Shown here: positions 17,599 to 26,942 of the stretch, piece after piece
Layout of the letters: each line of letters opens with the position of its first letter
Position numbering within the stretch: the stretch's first letter is position 1
Assembly (NCBI RefSeq): GCF_003576475.1
Contig: NZ_QWGR01000007.1
Span: 249,563 to 313,562, forward strand
Length of the DNA stretch: 64,000 nucleotides
Origin: Maribellus luteus
Lineage (GTDB): Bacteria > Bacteroidota > Bacteroidia > Bacteroidales > Prolixibacteraceae
Reading direction: 5' to 3'
Position numbers and translations under genes: made by a program
The notes under the pieces: model-generated
The model's database searches: none
Told to the model about the DNA's origin: nothing
What the model saw: only the letters and a program-made list of their open reading frames with translations

Positions 17599-18765
17599 AT
17601 GAATTCACTGATAGCACCCGATAAACATCTTATTCTCCTGTTAATTATTGCCGGAGCTGCCGCATTCGGGATTTATTCAGAGCACAAAAAATGGTTTGGA
17701 AAAGTCTCCGGAATACTGGTGACCATGATTTCCATGTCGGTTTTATCGATGACAGGAGTTGTTCCCGTAGCCTCCAACCCTAAAATCAAAGTAGAGGTTT
17801 ACTCCATGGTATTCGATTATTTCATCCCGATTGCCATTCCCCTGATGTTGTTTGGCTCCAACCTTGTTAAAATCATCCGCGAAAGCGGAAAGCTTTTACT
17901 GGCTTACATTATAGGTGCCGCAGGCATTGTGCTTGGGTGTCTGCTGGCGTATCAGCTAATTGATTTGGGTGAAGGAAGTGCCAACACCGCAGGTATTATC
18001 GCTGCCACCCTGATTGGCGGAAGCATCAATTTTGTAACCACCGCCGAAATCCTGAATTTTAGTTCCAATCCGCTTTTTACTGCCACACTTGCCATCGATA
18101 ATTTTGCCGCCAACATTTATGTATTGTTGTTATTCCTGGTACCTTCTGTTGGTCTTCTGGCCCGTTTTTTTAGGAAAACATCCGATGACGAACAGCCTGA
18201 GTTGCTAGCCCAGGAAGAACAAAAGCACGAAATTACGCTGGAACGATTTGCGGTATCCATCTTTATCGCCCTGCTGGTGGCCGGTGCCGGAACCATCGTC
18301 TCTCCTTTCTTTCAGCAATTGTTTCAAACCGAACTCAACCTGAGTATACTGCTGATCACCGTTTTTTCGATCGTTTTGGCCAACCTGTTCCCCAAATCAT
18401 TAAAGAAACTGGAGAATACCGCTTTTTCCATTGGCCTATGGATGATGTACATTTTCCTGGCTGTGATCGGAGCTGCCACCAATCTTCAGGACATTCTCAA
18501 GGTAGGATTTCCGGTGCTGCTTTTCTACCTTACCATCATGCTCTTCCATTTTGTATTGTTGCTGGCATTGGCCAAGCTCTTCAAACTTGATGTTTACGAG
18601 GTGGTAGTTTCGTCGGCCGCCAATATAATGGGCCCGTCGGTAGCGGCTCCCATGGCGGCATCGCTGGGGCAAAAAAAGCTCATCACTCCGGGCATTCTTA
18701 CCGGTATTTTGGGATACATCATCGGAACCTTTATCGGCGTGTCTATTGCCTTGTTTCTCGGATGA
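17599..18765 (+). CDS. DUF819 family integral membrane protein
   Basis: A 388-residue inner-membrane protein with about ten hydrophobic segments and very little outside them. The order of segments and the motifs SMTGVVPVASNP, LIGGSINFVTTAE and AANIMGPSVAAPMAA are characteristic of the DUF819 (YjcL-like) family, putative transporters of unknown substrate. It is a single gene after the S24 regulator, with no sign that it belongs to the mutasome. Confidence 0.85.
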   Translation: MNSLIAPDKHLILLLIIAGAAAFGIYSEHKKWFGKVSGILVTMISMSVLSMTGVVPVASNPKIKVEVYSMVFDYFIPIAIPLMLFGSNLVKIIRESGKLLLAYIIGAAGIVLGCLLAYQLIDLGEGSANTAGIIAATLIGGSINFVTTAEILNFSSNPLFTATLAIDNFAANIYVLLLFLVPSVGLLARFFRKTSDDEQPELLAQEEQKHEITLERFAVSIFIALLVAGAGTIVSPFFQQLFQTELNLSILLITVFSIVLANLFPKSLKKLENTAFSIGLWMMYIFLAVIGAATNLQDILKVGFPVLLFYLTIMLFHFVLLLALAKLFKLDVYEVVVSSAANIMGPSVAAPMAASLGQKKLITPGILTGILGYIIGTFIGVSIALFLG

Positions 18766-19214
18766 TACCATAGGTCATTGCTTTTCGGTTAATATTCCAA
18801 TCGAACAAAAACCCTTCTGATTCGAAAAAAGTCTATGTTAAACTACTGGCTTTAAGAAAATTAAATCCGACAGTCATTTAAGACCACACATTTCTTCCCG
18901 ACGGCAAACTAAATCAACCTTCCCATCAGAAGGTTTCTCCCACTATTGCACCAAAACGTCTGCCTTCCCCCATCCCAGTGTTTTAACACTTATGTAAAGT
19001 AATAATCTGCGCCAAAACATTATTAAAAGAGTATTTGGTGTTTTACAGGCTTTCTTAGTAACTTTCATAAGAATCATACACTTATGAAGAAGGCAATTCT
19101 TTGTTGATACTCCTTCACCTGCTTTTAAAATCAAACTCCTGCTAAAGTTTTTTTTCAGTTAAGTGTTGCAAGCGTTCACAGCGAGGAAGTTTTCTCACTT
19201 TAAATATTAAAACG
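18766..19214. other. Intergenic region without recognised features
   Basis: No gene or RNA was recognised in these 449 bases. A short AGTGTT-TT-AACACT dyad near 18980 is the only structure noticed. No clear terminator for the DUF819 gene is seen. Confidence 0.35.
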
Positions 19215-20006
19215 ATGAAAAAGATTACCACGTTAACATTTGTTTTATTGCTCTCGTTGGGAGCATTTGTTCAGGCACAAAATGAACCTTTGTACCTGCT
19301 CTTTGAGTTCATGAAAGTGAACGATGAGAGAAACTCTGACTACCTGGAGGTGGAACAATTTTGGACCAACATTCACCAACAGCGGGTTGCTGACGGAAAT
19401 ATTATTGGTTGGGATCTCTGGGCCATGTCGCCGGGTGGGTCGGAACAAGGTTCCCAGTATTTTACAGTTACCCTGTTTTCGAGCCTCGAAGCCATGTTAG
19501 AAGGTTTTCCCAGTGGAAAATTTAACGATTACCTGCAAAAAGCACATCCAGAACTGAGCGACAAGGAGTTAGGCGAATGGATGGAAAAAACCGTGATCTC
19601 GCGTGATATTGCACACCAGGTGTATTGCAAGGAGATCAGTACCACAGACGGCGATTTTGATATGCCGGTCGGAACGCTGTTAAAGTTTGACCTAATGAAA
19701 CAATTGGACAACAGCTATGAAAAAGTGGAGAATGAGGTTTTCAAACCCTGGCACCAGCAATTGGTTGATAACGGGCAAAAGGAAGCCTGGGGACTGATCA
19801 GGGTTCTCCTGCCCGCTGGGAGTCAGGCCCTCGCATCGCACATGACCTACAGCATGTACAGCAGCTACAAACAACTGGCTGAGGATATGGACGGCAGCGG
19901 CGGCGGAACCATGGAACTGATGACCGGGCTGGCCGTTAAGCAGGGACTTGAAACACGGGACATGAGAGGAGTGGAAGCTGCCCAACTAATCATGAAAGTT
20001 CGCTGA
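19215..20006 (+). CDS. Secreted protein of unknown function with internal duplication
   Basis: A 263-residue protein with a signal peptide (MKKITTLTFVLLLSLGAFVQAQ), so probably periplasmic. Two halves of about 110 residues resemble each other: FEFMKVNDERNSDYLEVEQF-W-IHQQ-V-G-GWDLW in the first, and FDLMKQLDNSYEKVENEVF-W-HQQLVDNG-AWGLI in the second. The pattern suggests two copies of a small alpha/beta fold, perhaps of the dimeric alpha-beta barrel type, joined in one chain. No catalytic residues are recognised. The NTF2-like gene follows 28 bases later, probably in the same transcript. Confidence 0.6.
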   Translation: MKKITTLTFVLLLSLGAFVQAQNEPLYLLFEFMKVNDERNSDYLEVEQFWTNIHQQRVADGNIIGWDLWAMSPGGSEQGSQYFTVTLFSSLEAMLEGFPSGKFNDYLQKAHPELSDKELGEWMEKTVISRDIAHQVYCKEISTTDGDFDMPVGTLLKFDLMKQLDNSYEKVENEVFKPWHQQLVDNGQKEAWGLIRVLLPAGSQALASHMTYSMYSSYKQLAEDMDGSGGGTMELMTGLAVKQGLETRDMRGVEAAQLIMKVR

Positions 20007-20034
20007 ATTCAGAAAAAATTTAAAATACAACACA

Positions 20035-20424
20035 ATGAGTAATTTGGAAACGTTAAAAAAAGGATACCAGCTTTTTGCTGAGGGAAAAATTGACGAAGTT
20101 CTGGCCATGTGGGACAAAGACATGGTTTGGAAAGAATGTACCGGATTTCCGTTTGTAGAAGGCGACGGAACCTATGTGGGACACAAGGCCATTGCCGAAG
20201 GAGTATTTTCGAATCTGCCCAGGTACTACGATAATTTCAAGATTGAAATTGACGATTTTGTGGAAGGAAAAGAAAAAATAGTAATGGTGGGATACTATTC
20301 GGGTGTTTGGAAAGCATCCGGGAAACCGTTTAAAGCCAATGCAACCCACACCTGGACTTTCAAAGACGGGAAACCGGCTTCTTTCTTTCAGGCCGTTGAC
20401 ACAGCTGAAATTATGAAAAACTAA
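20035..20424 (+). CDS. Nuclear transport factor 2 (SnoaL-like) family protein
   Basis: A 129-residue single-domain protein of the NTF2-like superfamily, small cone-shaped alpha+beta folds used as isomerases, hydrolases or binding proteins. Family features are the opening helix LKKGYQLFAEGKIDEVLAMW, the central YVGHKAIAEGVF, and the ending strands with ATHTWTFKDGKPASFFQAVDT. There is no signal peptide. It lies 28 bases after the duplicated secreted protein; the specific activity cannot be told. Confidence 0.8.
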   Translation: MSNLETLKKGYQLFAEGKIDEVLAMWDKDMVWKECTGFPFVEGDGTYVGHKAIAEGVFSNLPRYYDNFKIEIDDFVEGKEKIVMVGYYSGVWKASGKPFKANATHTWTFKDGKPASFFQAVDTAEIMKN

Positions 20425-20742
20425 GCCACATTGGATAAAATCCATCCTTATAAAGTTGATGGAAATTAAAACGAAACAGTAGCTATTAAAGGGCACTGCG
20501 GGATGAGTAGTGAGAAACGGAAGAATACCAACGCTCACTACTCTTATTTTGTCTATCCTGGCAGCGGTCAATAATTTATACGAAAAATCGTTGTTCTTTA
20601 GCTATTTCAGGATTAACCAAAGATACCACTGAACATTTTCAATCTTAAATTCTTTTATCAGAAAGAACAAAATAAACACAACACCCAAATGGGGTGAACA
20701 ATATTTTGTCTCTTTGAGAAAACGATTCAAAAACAAAGAAAA
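20425..20742. other. Intergenic region without recognised features
   Basis: 318 bases with no gene recognised on either strand. An AATATTTTG stretch near 20700 resembles an imperfect -7 element for the following gene. Confidence 0.3.
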
Positions 20743-21345
20743 ATGAAAATTCTGGTAATTGGCGGAAATAGCGGAACGATTGGCAAAAGTGTTGCCGGCC
20801 GGCTCAGTAAAAAACACGAAGTAATAACAGCAGGAAGAACAAGTGGCGATATTCAGGTGGATATAAACAATGCAGAATCCATCCGGCAAATGTTTGCGTC
20901 TGTTCCCGACCTCGATGCGGTGGTTTGCTGCTCGGGAGCTACCAAATGGGCACCTTTCAGCACTATGTCGGAAGATGACTTGTACGTAGGCATAAAAAGC
21001 AAGTTGATGGGGCAGGTAAACCTGGTACGCATCGGAAAAGACTTTGTAAAACCGGGTGCTTCGTTTACCCTTACTTCCGGAGTTCTGGCCGACGATCCGG
21101 TTTATATGAGCTCGAATGCCGCCATGGTGAACGGTGCGCTACATAGCTTTGTAAAAGCTGTGGCCCCCGAACTCGCCAACGGCTTGCGTCTGAACGTGGT
21201 TGCACCCGGACTGGTTGAAGATTCGGCAGAAAGACTGGGCGATGCATTTCCGGGACATACTCCGGTTCCGATGAACAAAGTTGCCAACGGCTACGTGCGC
21301 AGTGTGGAAGGTATGTTTACCGGAGAAGTTATCCGGATATTTTAA
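20743..21345 (+). CDS. Atypical short-chain dehydrogenase/reductase
   Basis: A 200-residue short SDR-fold protein. The nucleotide-binding start MKILVIGGNSGTIGKSVA and the later NVVAPGLVEDS are clear. The usual catalytic YxxxK is absent: the equivalent stretch reads SSNAAMVNGALHSFVK. This matches a known subgroup of small SDRs lacking the Tyr and Lys, so ordinary reductase chemistry is doubtful. It is a single gene, convergent with the quinone oxidoreductase-like gene, with two hairpins in between. Confidence 0.85.
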   Translation: MKILVIGGNSGTIGKSVAGRLSKKHEVITAGRTSGDIQVDINNAESIRQMFASVPDLDAVVCCSGATKWAPFSTMSEDDLYVGIKSKLMGQVNLVRIGKDFVKPGASFTLTSGVLADDPVYMSSNAAMVNGALHSFVKAVAPELANGLRLNVVAPGLVEDSAERLGDAFPGHTPVPMNKVANGYVRSVEGMFTGEVIRIF

Positions 21346-21357
21346 TAAGCATTTGAC

Positions 21358-21377
21358 TTTTCGGCTAAGAAGCCGAA
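21358..21377. terminator. Short hairpin after the SDR gene
   Basis: TTTCGGCT, loop AAGA, AGCCGAAA. There is no T run after it on the + strand, so it is a weak terminator at best. Confidence 0.35.
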
Positions 21378-21390
21378 AGAAACAATCCAA

Positions 21391-21445
21391 CTCATGACCG
21401 ACACCAAAATCTTTAAAGCTTTTGAGGGCTGGTCATGAGTTTTTA
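21391..21445. terminator. Probable terminator between convergent oxidoreductase genes
   Basis: CTCATGACC (21391-21399) pairs with GGTCATGAG (21431-21439), followed by TTTTTATT. The loop is long (31 bases) and can fold further. Confidence 0.55.
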
Positions 21446-21472
21446 TTCTCCAACAATTTAGAAGCAGCATCA

Positions 21473-22435
21473 CTATTTCACTTTTATCACCACCTTCCCC
21501 TTCGCTTTTCCTTCCGAAAGATATTGCATGGCCTCCGGCACCTGCTCAAGTGGATACACCCGGTCAATGGCGGGTTTTAGCTTTCCGTCGCGGATAAGTT
21601 CTTCCAGATACTCCAGCTTTTCATTGGGCTTTACACCAATCACCGCGAGTTGTTTACTCCCAAACAAGGAAAGCAGGCTTCCCACTACCAGGGTCTGGAA
21701 AAGATGACGCATTTTTCCGCCCACCATGCAGTAAACTCCCCGCCGCGTAAGCGCACGCTGGTAATGAAAAATGGAGTGCGAAGCTACGAGGTCGAGAATA
21801 AAATCGTACGAATGGCGGTTTTGCGTAAAATCATACTCCCGGTAATCGATGGTATGATCCGCCCCCAGCAAACGGATAAACGCCAGTTTTTCGGCACTGT
21901 CAACTCCGCTTACCTCGGCTCCCGCCAGTTTGGCAAGCTGCACCGCAAAACTCCCGGCGCCACCTCCGGCCCCGTTGATCAGCACTTTATCGCCCGGTTG
22001 CAACCTGCGTTTAAAACGAATTCCCTGTTCGGCCACCGCACCTGCCTGTGGCAACGCAGCTGCCTCTTCAAAAGAGAGATGTTCGGGTTTTCGTTTCAGC
22101 AGTTTCTCCGGAATACAGGCATATTCGGCAAAACCACCCCAGAAATAAAGCGCATCTCCGTAAACGGCATCCCCCGTTTTAAAACGACCGGCGCCCTCTC
22201 CCACTGCTGTCACTGTTCCGGCGATATCCGAACCAAGTATCTTGTATTTAGGTTTAAATAATCCCCAAGCGCGGATGTATAACGGCGAACCGTTCATGTT
22301 TTCCACATCCGAAGCATTTAAACTTACGGCATGCACTTTTACCTGCACCTCGCCGGCTTTGGGCAGCGGAATATCCACTTCCGAGGGATGAAACACTTGC
22401 CAGTTACCATATTCTTCACGTACTATCGCTTTCAT
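21473..22435 (-). CDS. NAD(P)-dependent medium-chain dehydrogenase (quinone oxidoreductase-like)
   Basis: A 320-residue medium-chain dehydrogenase/reductase without the catalytic and structural zinc cysteines, like NADPH:quinone oxidoreductase. The GroES-like domain is at about 1-125 (LGSDIAGTVTAVGEGAGRFKTGD). The Rossmann fold carries INGAGGGAGSFAVQLAKLAGAEV and a late GKVVIKVK strand. It probably reduces quinones or enones in the cytosol. It is a single gene; the small lipoprotein gene lies 77 bases upstream on the same strand. Confidence 0.85.
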   Translation of the reverse strand: MKAIVREEYGNWQVFHPSEVDIPLPKAGEVQVKVHAVSLNASDVENMNGSPLYIRAWGLFKPKYKILGSDIAGTVTAVGEGAGRFKTGDAVYGDALYFWGGFAEYACIPEKLLKRKPEHLSFEEAAALPQAGAVAEQGIRFKRRLQPGDKVLINGAGGGAGSFAVQLAKLAGAEVSGVDSAEKLAFIRLLGADHTIDYREYDFTQNRHSYDFILDLVASHSIFHYQRALTRRGVYCMVGGKMRHLFQTLVVGSLLSLFGSKQLAVIGVKPNEKLEYLEELIRDGKLKPAIDRVYPLEQVPEAMQYLSEGKAKGKVVIKVK

Positions 22436-22512
22436 TTATTTGTTCTGTTTTTTCCGATTTGTACCAAAAACTTCCTCAAATTAAGCCTAAGTTGCGAGAA
22501 TAAAAACCGGGC

Positions 22513-22719
22513 TTACTTTTTTCGCTGACCGGGAGCATACTTTTTCGCACTTTTTTCGCCGGTGAGTTTTTTCATTTGCCCCGGCGGAATTTCTCCCTTG
22601 GCATTGGTTTTAACCTCCCTTTTGGGATGACCGGTAAAAACCACACTGCGACAGGAACTTGTAAATACTGAAAAGGTAAAGGCCACCAAAATGGCCGCAA
22701 TAATTCTTTTTGATTTCAT
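22513..22719 (-). CDS. Small PPGQ/SAKKYAPGQ lipoprotein
   Basis: A 68-residue protein beginning MKSKRIIAAILVAFTFSVF, with lipobox FTSSC and a short basic tail. The tail has two related motifs, PPGQMKK and SAKKYAPGQRKK. Similar short Bacteroidota proteins exist and some are labelled quinol oxidase subunit 4, a label I would not trust. The start at Met7 of the longer frame (22737) was chosen because it puts the signal peptide at the N-terminus. It is likely anchored in the envelope; the function is unknown. Confidence 0.6.
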   Translation of the reverse strand: MKSKRIIAAILVAFTFSVFTSSCRSVVFTGHPKREVKTNAKGEIPPGQMKKLTGEKSAKKYAPGQRKK

Positions 22720-22837
22720 GTTAAACGGCTTTCTCAAACAAACGAGACTGTATTGTATTTATTACACACCTCTCGGCGAACCATAGAACTCTATATTTTA
22801 AATGATCAATGTTTCTTAATCATCGTCTTCCACATCA

Positions 22838-22880
22838 GAAAAAAGCCGCTCGCCCGTCAACTGACGGAGGAGCGGCTTTA
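22838..22880 (-). terminator. Intrinsic terminator of the TPR gene
   Basis: On the minus strand AAAGCCGCTC and GAGCGGCTTT enclose an inner CCGTCA/TGACGG helix and are followed by TTTC. It lies just after the TPR gene stop. Confidence 0.8.
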
Positions 22881-22898
22881 CTATCTTGTAAATACTTC

Positions 22899-24077
22899 TT
22901 ACTGACCTAATTTTTCAAGAATAGCGTTGTATTTATCCATATCTTTCATTCTATAATACAAGTTTTTCAGCGACTCAAGAGTACTTGTCTCCTCTGCATT
23001 CAGTTCGTGGCATTTCTCCATGTAAGGCAATGCTTTTTCAAACCATACGTCTGCTTTCTTCAACTCTGCTTCGTATTTTGCATTATCATTGGCAGGAACG
23101 CTGTTGGCCACTTCAATTTGTTTTACACCTTTGTTATAGTACAAGGCCCCCAAGTTGTAATAAGCATTAAAGAAGTTGGGGTCAACCTCTGTAGCTCTCT
23201 GGTATGCATCTACAGCTTTTTCTTCATCACCAAATTTTTCAAGCAATGCACCTTTGGCAAAGTAGTAAGTTACGTTTGTTGGATCTTGCTGAATAGCCAT
23301 ATCCAGGTATTTCAACGCTTCTTCATTTTTATTCAACTTCATGTACAGGTCAACCATGGCAGTCAAAACACCATTGTCTTCCGGGTATTTTTCAAAACCT
23401 TCCTGAACCGTTTTTAGTGCATTGGCAGTATCCTGCATTTGCATGTACGAATCAGCAATCAAACTATAAGTACGTGCACCGTTGTACCCATATTTGGTTA
23501 CTTCAGTGTAATACTTAACTGCTTTGTTATAATCTTTTGAATTATAAGCTGCCAAACCAGTATTGAAAAGAATTACCGTATCCACACCCTCAGGGTTATC
23601 AGCCTTTACAATATCAAGATTTTGAACCTCCAAAATCTGTTCGAACGATTTCAATGCTGCTGCATAATCGTTGTTATTAAAAGCCTCAACCGCCTGGTTG
23701 GTAAGATCGTTGGTCAGCAGTGTTAATTTAATCTTAACACTGTTGCTGCCTTTTCCTTTCTCATCCAGTTCAAGCGCTTTTTTATACGACTCCAGAGCTG
23801 TTGTCAATGGATCGTCAGCCAGTTTTTTAATGTTTGCATCTTTACTCTGGAAAATAGCCTGGAAAATTTCACCACGTACCTCCCATGTTTTAGACCATGG
23901 AATAGATTTCTCCGCTTTTTCGTTTGCCGGATCAGTGGCCTCATTAATGGCCTCCAGCGCTTTATCCAATTTGCCGCTATCTTTAAAGGTCTGAGCACTT
24001 GTTACTTTTCCCTTCTGAGCAAATGCTCCTGAAACAGAAAGCACCAAGGCAAGTAGAATAATAGTTTTTTTCATCAC
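22899..24077 (-). CDS. Periplasmic tetratricopeptide repeat protein
   Basis: A 392-residue exported protein (signal MMKKTIILLALVLSVSGAFAQ). At least six TPR-type helix pairs can be seen from about residue 125 on, for example ALKSFEQILEVQ, AVKYYTEVTKYGYNGARTYSLIADSYM and AVDAYQRATEVDPNFFNAYYNLGALYYNKG. TPR arrays hold proteins together; no enzymatic domain is present. It lies downstream of gyrA on the same strand, 85 bases away, so read-through is possible. The partner is unknown. Confidence 0.85.
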   Translation of the reverse strand: MMKKTIILLALVLSVSGAFAQKGKVTSAQTFKDSGKLDKALEAINEATDPANEKAEKSIPWSKTWEVRGEIFQAIFQSKDANIKKLADDPLTTALESYKKALELDEKGKGSNSVKIKLTLLTNDLTNQAVEAFNNNDYAAALKSFEQILEVQNLDIVKADNPEGVDTVILFNTGLAAYNSKDYNKAVKYYTEVTKYGYNGARTYSLIADSYMQMQDTANALKTVQEGFEKYPEDNGVLTAMVDLYMKLNKNEEALKYLDMAIQQDPTNVTYYFAKGALLEKFGDEEKAVDAYQRATEVDPNFFNAYYNLGALYYNKGVKQIEVANSVPANDNAKYEAELKKADVWFEKALPYMEKCHELNAEETSTLESLKNLYYRMKDMDKYNAILEKLGQ

Positions 24078-24162
24078 TTCAGAATTTTTTTGTTACTTAA
24101 ATATTTTGCAAAAATAGATGTTTTCACTTTTACTGCAAGCTTAAGCTTTAGGAATCAGAAGA

Positions 24163-26673
24163 TTATTCCTGATCCAAATTGCTTTCTTCATTTTCGATCG
24201 ATTCACCTGCTTCTTCGCCATCGCTTCCACTGGTTTCGTCCATCGCAACACGTGCTACTGATGCAATCCGGTCATCACCTCTCAGGTTAATTACACGAAC
24301 GCCCTGTGTAGCTCTTCCCAAAACTGAGATAGAACCGACAGCTACACGAATTGTAATACCATTTTGGGTTATGATCATAAGGTCGTTTTGATCCGAAACG
24401 TTTTTGATCGCAATCAGCTCACCTGTTTTTTCGGTAACATTGATGGTTTTTACTCCTTTTCCACCTCTGTTTGTTACCCTGTAATCATCAATCTTAGAAC
24501 GTTTTCCATATCCATTTTCGGAAATTACCAGGATATCCTCGTTCTCGTCCTGTACACAAATCATACCAATCACTTCATCGTTAGCGCTACCAAGGGTTAT
24601 ACCACGTACCCCCGAAGCTGTTCTTCCGATCGGACGAACAATACTTTCGTTAAAACGAATGGCTTTTCCTGAACGTACCGCAAGCATCATTTCGCTGTTT
24701 CCGTTGGTAAGTCTTGCCTCAAGTAGTTGGTCTCCATCTTTAATGGTAATTGCATTAACCCCATTCTGACGAGGACGAGAATAAGCTTCCAGCGTTGTCT
24801 TCTTGATGATCCCCTTCTTGGTAGCTAAAATGATATAATTATTGTTTATGAAATCCTGATCAGTTAGCGTTTTCACCTTGATAAATGCCAACACTTTATC
24901 ATCCGGCTCAATGTTCAGAATGTTCTGAATTGCACGGCCTTTTGATGCCCTGGTTCCTTCCGGAATCTGGTATACCTTTAACCAGTAACATTTTCCTTTT
25001 TCGGTAAACAACAGCAGAGTATTATGCATGGAAGCGATAAAGAGATGTTCCAGGAAGTCTTCGTCACGCGTTGTACTTCCTTTTGAACCAATACCTCCCC
25101 GTCCCTGTGTGCGGAATTCAGATAGCGGAGTACGCTTGATGTAGCCCAGGTGAGAAATGGTAATCACCATATCTTCATCGGCATAGAAATCTTCAGGATT
25201 GAATTCCTCTGCGTTTGGAATCAACTCTGTACGGCGTCCATCGCCATACTTTTGTTTCATTTCCTGCAGTTCTTCTTTGATGATATCCATCCGCAAGTTA
25301 ACATCTTCCAACACTTTTTTCAGGTACTCTATCTGCACCATTATCTCTTCGTACTCTTTACGCAGCTTGTCTTGTTCCAGACCTGTCAGCTGACGCAAAC
25401 GCATCTCAACAATGGCCCGGGCCTGCAAATCACTCAACTCGAAACGCTCCATTAAGCTGGAACGAGCTTCGTCAGGTGTAGATGAACCACGAATAATGGC
25501 TATTACCTCGTCGATATTGTCACTAGCAATAATGAGCCCCTCTAAAATATGTGCACGTTTTTCTGCCTGTTCCAGTTCGTATCGGGTGCGGCGCATAACC
25601 ACTTCGTGACGGTGCTCCACAAAGTAGCGGATCAGGTCTTTTAGGTTAAGCATTTTAGGGCGTCCGTGAACCAACGCAATGTTGTTTACACTGAAACTGT
25701 TCTGCAACTGCGTATATTTGTAGAGTTTGTTTAACACCACGTTACTCATTGCATCGCGCTTCAGGTCATAAACAACGCGCATACCTTCCCTGTCCGATTC
25801 GTCGTTAACATTCGAGATTCCTTCAATCTTCTTTTCGTTAACCAGATCGGCTGTTTTCTGAATCATTTCTGCGCGGTTCACCATGTAAGGAATCTCGGTC
25901 ACAATGATTTTCTCGCGACCTCCTTCATTTTCAATGTGAGCCTTACCTCGAACAACTATACGTCCACGCCCCGTTTCGTAAGCATCCTTCACTCCCTGGT
26001 AGCCGTAGATAATTCCACCGGTTGGGAAATCGGGCGCTTTAATAATATCGATCAACTCATCTATGGTAATGTCTGGGTTGTCGATATAAGCAATTGTAGC
26101 GTCAATTGTATCACTTAGGTTATGAGGTGGCATGTTGGTAGCCATACCTACTGCAATACCCGAAGCTCCGTTAATCAACAGCTGCGGAATTTTTGTAGGA
26201 AGAACCGTTGGTTCATTCAGCGACTCATCGAAGTTGGGCTGAAAATCGACCGTATTTTTATCGAGGTCAGCCAGCGTTTCTTCGGCAATTTTTGACATTC
26301 GGGCCTCGGTATAACGCATCGCTGCAGGACTGTCACCATCTACCGAGCCAAAGTTTCCCTGACCATCAACAAGCGGATAACGCAAAGACCAGTCTTGCGC
26401 CATACGAACCATGGTGAAATATACTGATGAGTCTCCGTGAGGGTGATACTTACCAAGCACCTCTCCCACAATCCTGGCAGACTTCTTATGAGCCCTGTTT
26501 GATAAAATTCCTAATTCGTGCATCCCAAACAAAACACGGCGATGCACCGGTTTAAAACCATCTCGTACATCAGGCAATGCACGGGATACAATCACAGACA
26601 TTGAATAATCGATGTAAGCAGATTTCATCTGCTCCTCAATGTTTATTCTGATAATCTTTTCTCCTTCTGACAT
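24163..26673 (-). CDS. gyrA: DNA gyrase subunit A
   Basis: An 836-residue type IIA topoisomerase subunit that breaks and rejoins DNA during negative supercoiling. The catalytic Tyr121 lies in [10 protein letters not shown] (Tyr122 in E. coli), and the GyrA-box [10 protein letters not shown] marks the C-terminal DNA-wrapping beta-pinwheel. The quinolone-resistance region reads [17 protein letters not shown], with Phe86 where E. coli has Asp87 and Ser at the Ser83 position. The tail is acidic, as usual. An AAGGAG ribosome-binding site precedes the ATG. It is divergent from clpC. Confidence 0.98.
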   Translation of the reverse strand: MSEGEKIIRINIEEQMKSAYIDYSMSVIVSRALPDVRDGFKPVHRRVLFGMHELGILSNRAHKKSARIVGEVLGKYHPHGDSSVYFTMVRMAQDWSLRYPLVDGQGNFGSVDGDSPAAMRYTEARMSKIAEETLADLDKNTVDFQPNFDESLNEPTVLPTKIPQLLINGASGIAVGMATNMPPHNLSDTIDATIAYIDNPDITIDELIDIIKAPDFPTGGIIYGYQGVKDAYETGRGRIVVRGKAHIENEGGREKIIVTEIPYMVNRAEMIQKTADLVNEKKIEGISNVNDESDREGMRVVYDLKRDAMSNVVLNKLYKYTQLQNSFSVNNIALVHGRPKMLNLKDLIRYFVEHRHEVVMRRTRYELEQAEKRAHILEGLIIASDNIDEVIAIIRGSSTPDEARSSLMERFELSDLQARAIVEMRLRQLTGLEQDKLRKEYEEIMVQIEYLKKVLEDVNLRMDIIKEELQEMKQKYGDGRRTELIPNAEEFNPEDFYADEDMVITISHLGYIKRTPLSEFRTQGRGGIGSKGSTTRDEDFLEHLFIASMHNTLLLFTEKGKCYWLKVYQIPEGTRASKGRAIQNILNIEPDDKVLAFIKVKTLTDQDFINNNYIILATKKGIIKKTTLEAYSRPRQNGVNAITIKDGDQLLEARLTNGNSEMMLAVRSGKAIRFNESIVRPIGRTASGVRGITLGSANDEVIGMICVQDENEDILVISENGYGKRSKIDDYRVTNRGGKGVKTINVTEKTGELIAIKNVSDQNDLMIITQNGITIRVAVGSISVLGRATQGVRVINLRGDDRIASVARVAMDETSGSDGEEAGESIENEESNLDQE

Positions 26674-26715
26674 TATATCTCCTTTTAATCCTTAAAATCA
26701 TTTTCAAAAGACCCA

Positions 26716-26723
26716 CAAAAATA
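26716..26723 (-). promoter_or_regulatory. Possible -7 element for gyrA
   Basis: TATTTTTG on the minus strand fits TAnnTTTG exactly, 42 bases before the gyrA start codon. A matching upstream TTTG was not seen. Confidence 0.4.
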
Positions 26724-26942
26724 GTAAAATCATTGGTTTTTAGGTCCTGTGCCCATCTCTTTTAGGAAACCGCTGAGCAGAAGATATTAACAACCCAACT
26801 GTCATAAATTCACACAATAAACTGAAGGATTTAATAACTTCTGCCATTTCGGTAATACCGCCTGTGAATTTTTAAGTATTTTGTGCATTCAACCTTTTGG
26901 GAACAGAATTTGTTGAAACGAAGTAAAACACAGAAAAATTAT

